From an uncultured Litorilinea sp. (GTDB lineage Bacteria > Chloroflexota > Anaerolineae > Caldilineales > Caldilineaceae), in contig CAKZVN010000267.1 of NCBI GenBank assembly GCA_937922105.1, positions 1 to 6,493 of the forward strand: DNA of 6,493 bases, written 5' to 3'. The notes under the pieces are model-generated. The model ran no database searches. It saw only the letters and a list, made by a program, of their open reading frames with translations, and was not told the origin of the DNA. Position numbers and translations under genes: made by a program. This document shows positions 6,059 to 6,493 of this stretch, in pieces. Position 1 is the stretch's first letter. Each line of letters starts with the position of its first letter.

Positions 6059-6107
6059 CGCGGGTCGTCGCCCGGCGGAGCATAGTCCCGCTAGGTGACG
6101 ACCTGTG
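6059..6107 (+). other. Long imperfect hairpin, possible structured RNA
   Basis: Positions 6059-6078 can pair with 6088-6107 around a 9-nt loop (6079-6087). The core is GGTCGTC (6063-6069) with GACGACC (6097-6103) and GCGG (6075-6078) with CCGC (6088-6091). All non-Watson-Crick positions but one (6073/6093) are G-U wobbles in plus-strand RNA. No promoter is evident just upstream and no T run follows, so its role is unknown. Confidence 0.45.
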
Positions 6108-6145
6108 CGCGTCCGGGCTTGTTACAAGAGAGTATGGGTGCAGTT

Positions 6146-6174
6146 TTGACGCGACCGGTGGGCTTTTCTATAAT
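6146..6174 (+). promoter_or_regulatory. Promoter for fabF
   Basis: TTGACG (6146-6151), a 17-base spacer and TATAAT (6169-6174) form a near-consensus sigma-70-type promoter. Initiation near 6181 gives a leader of about 163 nt before the fabF ATG, long for a simple housekeeping gene. Confidence 0.75.
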
Positions 6175-6195
6175 CCCCGATCATTCCTGTCGCGC

Positions 6196-6230
6196 GGATC
6201 GCAAACTTTGTCGTTACTTTTGGGCGATCC
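6196..6230 (+). other. fabF leader stem-loop 1
   Basis: GGATCGC (6196-6202) and GCGATCC (6224-6230) form a perfect 7-bp stem enclosing a 21-nt loop, starting about 15 nt into the predicted fabF transcript. No T run follows, so it is not an intrinsic terminator. Confidence 0.4.
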
Positions 6231-6264
6231 CCGTGTTATGAAACCAAAAGAATACTCAAGTGGG

Positions 6265-6299
6265 CATGTAGGAGCCGATCAATGCATGGCTCCCGCATG
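6265..6299 (+). promoter_or_regulatory. fabF leader stem-loop 2, hiding an internal Shine-Dalgarno
   Basis: CATG (6265-6268) pairs with CATG (6296-6299), and GGAGCC (6271-6276) pairs with GGCTCC (6288-6293), separated by a symmetric 2x2 internal loop. The left arm contains most of AGGAG (6270-6274), the ribosome-binding site of a tiny leader ORF whose ATG (6282) lies in the loop. This is compatible with translational control, but no known riboswitch class is recognised. Confidence 0.4.
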
Positions 6300-6347
6300 G
6301 AGGGGATGCTCACCAGGATGTCAATGAGGAGAATTAGGACACAATGA
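6282..6347 (+). CDS. Possible 21-residue leader peptide coupled to fabF
   Basis: An ATG at 6282 preceded by AGGAG at seven-base spacing opens a 21-residue reading frame that ends in a TGA overlapping the fabF ATG (ATGA at 6344-6347). The peptide is methionine-rich (5 of 21) and ends in a basic tail, MSMRRIRTQ. I recognise no family. Good ribosome-binding site spacing together with the exact ATGA overlap suggests a regulatory ORF that feeds ribosomes to fabF. However, an ORF this short can arise by chance, and fabF has its own AGGA nearby. Codon use is not informative at this length. Confidence 0.3.
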   Translation: MHGSRMEGMLTRMSMRRIRTQ

Positions 6348-6493
6348 CACGGGTTTTCGTGACGGGGTTGGGTGCGATTACGCCGCTGGGGAACGATGTA
6401 CCGACCTACTGGCGAAATTTGCTGGCGGGTAAGTCGGGGGCAGGGCGCATTACGCAGTTTGACCCGGGCGATATGCCTTACAACATTGCGTGC
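6344..6493 (+). CDS. fabF: Beta-ketoacyl-ACP synthase II (FabF), 5' part only
   Basis: The first 50 residues are in the window; the gene runs off the right edge (the family is about 410 residues). The opening MTRVFVTGLGAITPLGNDV, then YWRNLLAGKSGAGRITQFD, is the standard N-terminus of FabF/KAS II condensing enzymes. These elongate acyl-ACP with malonyl-ACP in the cytosolic type II fatty acid synthase. The catalytic Cys-His-His residues would lie further downstream and cannot be checked. The ATG has TAGGA five bases upstream, an upstream GAGGAG, and a strong promoter at 6146-6174. Some KAS proteins in polyketide clusters share this N-terminus, but nothing nearby suggests secondary metabolism. 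Confidence 0.9.
   Translation, partial: MTRVFVTGLGAITPLGNDVPTYWRNLLAGKSGAGRITQFDPGDMPYNIAC

Larger units (their letters stand above)
5855..6343. other. 489-bp intergenic region between the META lipoprotein gene and fabF
   Basis: I find no convincing protein-coding gene here. It holds, in order, a composite palindromic repeat (5894-6017), a long imperfect hairpin (6059-6107), a near-consensus promoter (6146-6174), and a leader of about 160 nt with two stem-loops and a possible 21-codon leader ORF before fabF. Confidence 0.8.

Noticed and set aside
5815..6083. Small minus-strand reading frames over the palindromic repeat
   Set aside because: Sequences such as FPSLRSGRAAALGMT are typical false translations of this repeat type, with no ribosome-binding site or conserved domain.
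6238..6327. A 29-codon reading frame in the fabF leader starting at 6238
   Set aside because: It has no Shine-Dalgarno and no coupling to fabF; the shorter frame at 6282 is better supported.
1..6493. CRISPR array, toxin-antitoxin, phage or transposase genes
   Set aside because: I found no regularly spaced direct repeats and no matching protein motifs in either strand.

Overview
The window is a GC-rich (roughly 60% by eye) bacterial chromosomal segment. The combination of gene content, a Pro/Thr-rich linker after a lipobox, and a palindromic repeat of a type I remember from Chloroflexota suggests an Anaerolineae/Caldilineae-like organism. That placement is an inference from style; no marker gene here proves it.

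Left part (1-4886, all on the minus strand). Read in transcription order, the genes are gcvT (glycine cleavage T-protein), gcvH (lipoyl H-protein), an ABC-type extracellular solute-binding lipoprotein, glcD (FAD-linked glycolate/D-lactate dehydrogenase subunit) and glcE (second FAD-binding subunit, cut by the left edge). gcvT, gcvH and the lipoprotein gene are packed or overlapping and share a good sigma-70-type promoter upstream of gcvT. glcD has its own promoter, with an inverted repeat across its -10 box, and overlaps glcE by the classic ATGA. Glycolate oxidation makes glyoxylate, one transamination from glycine, and GcvT/GcvH degrade glycine to a C1 unit, so the block reads as a C2/C1 (glycolate-glycine) neighbourhood. 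gcvP, lpd and glcF are not in the window.

Middle (4887-5347). A back-to-back promoter region serves gcvT leftward and a tRNA-Arg(TCT) gene rightward. The tRNA is followed by a terminator-like hairpin that abuts a second perfect hairpin.

Right part (5348-6493, plus strand). A small META/HslJ-type lipoprotein is followed by a 489-bp gap. The gap holds a composite palindromic repeat (5894-6017), a long hairpin whose wobble pairs favour plus-strand RNA (6059-6107), a near-consensus promoter and a leader of about 160 nt in front of fabF (beta-ketoacyl-ACP synthase II), which runs off the right edge. The leader contains two stem-loops and a tiny ORF with a Shine-Dalgarno that ends in an ATGA overlap with fabF. 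The most interesting unexplained signals are this fabF leader, the glcDE operator-like dyad and the wobble-biased hairpin. I see no CRISPR array, phage, toxin-antitoxin or recognisable new defence system.
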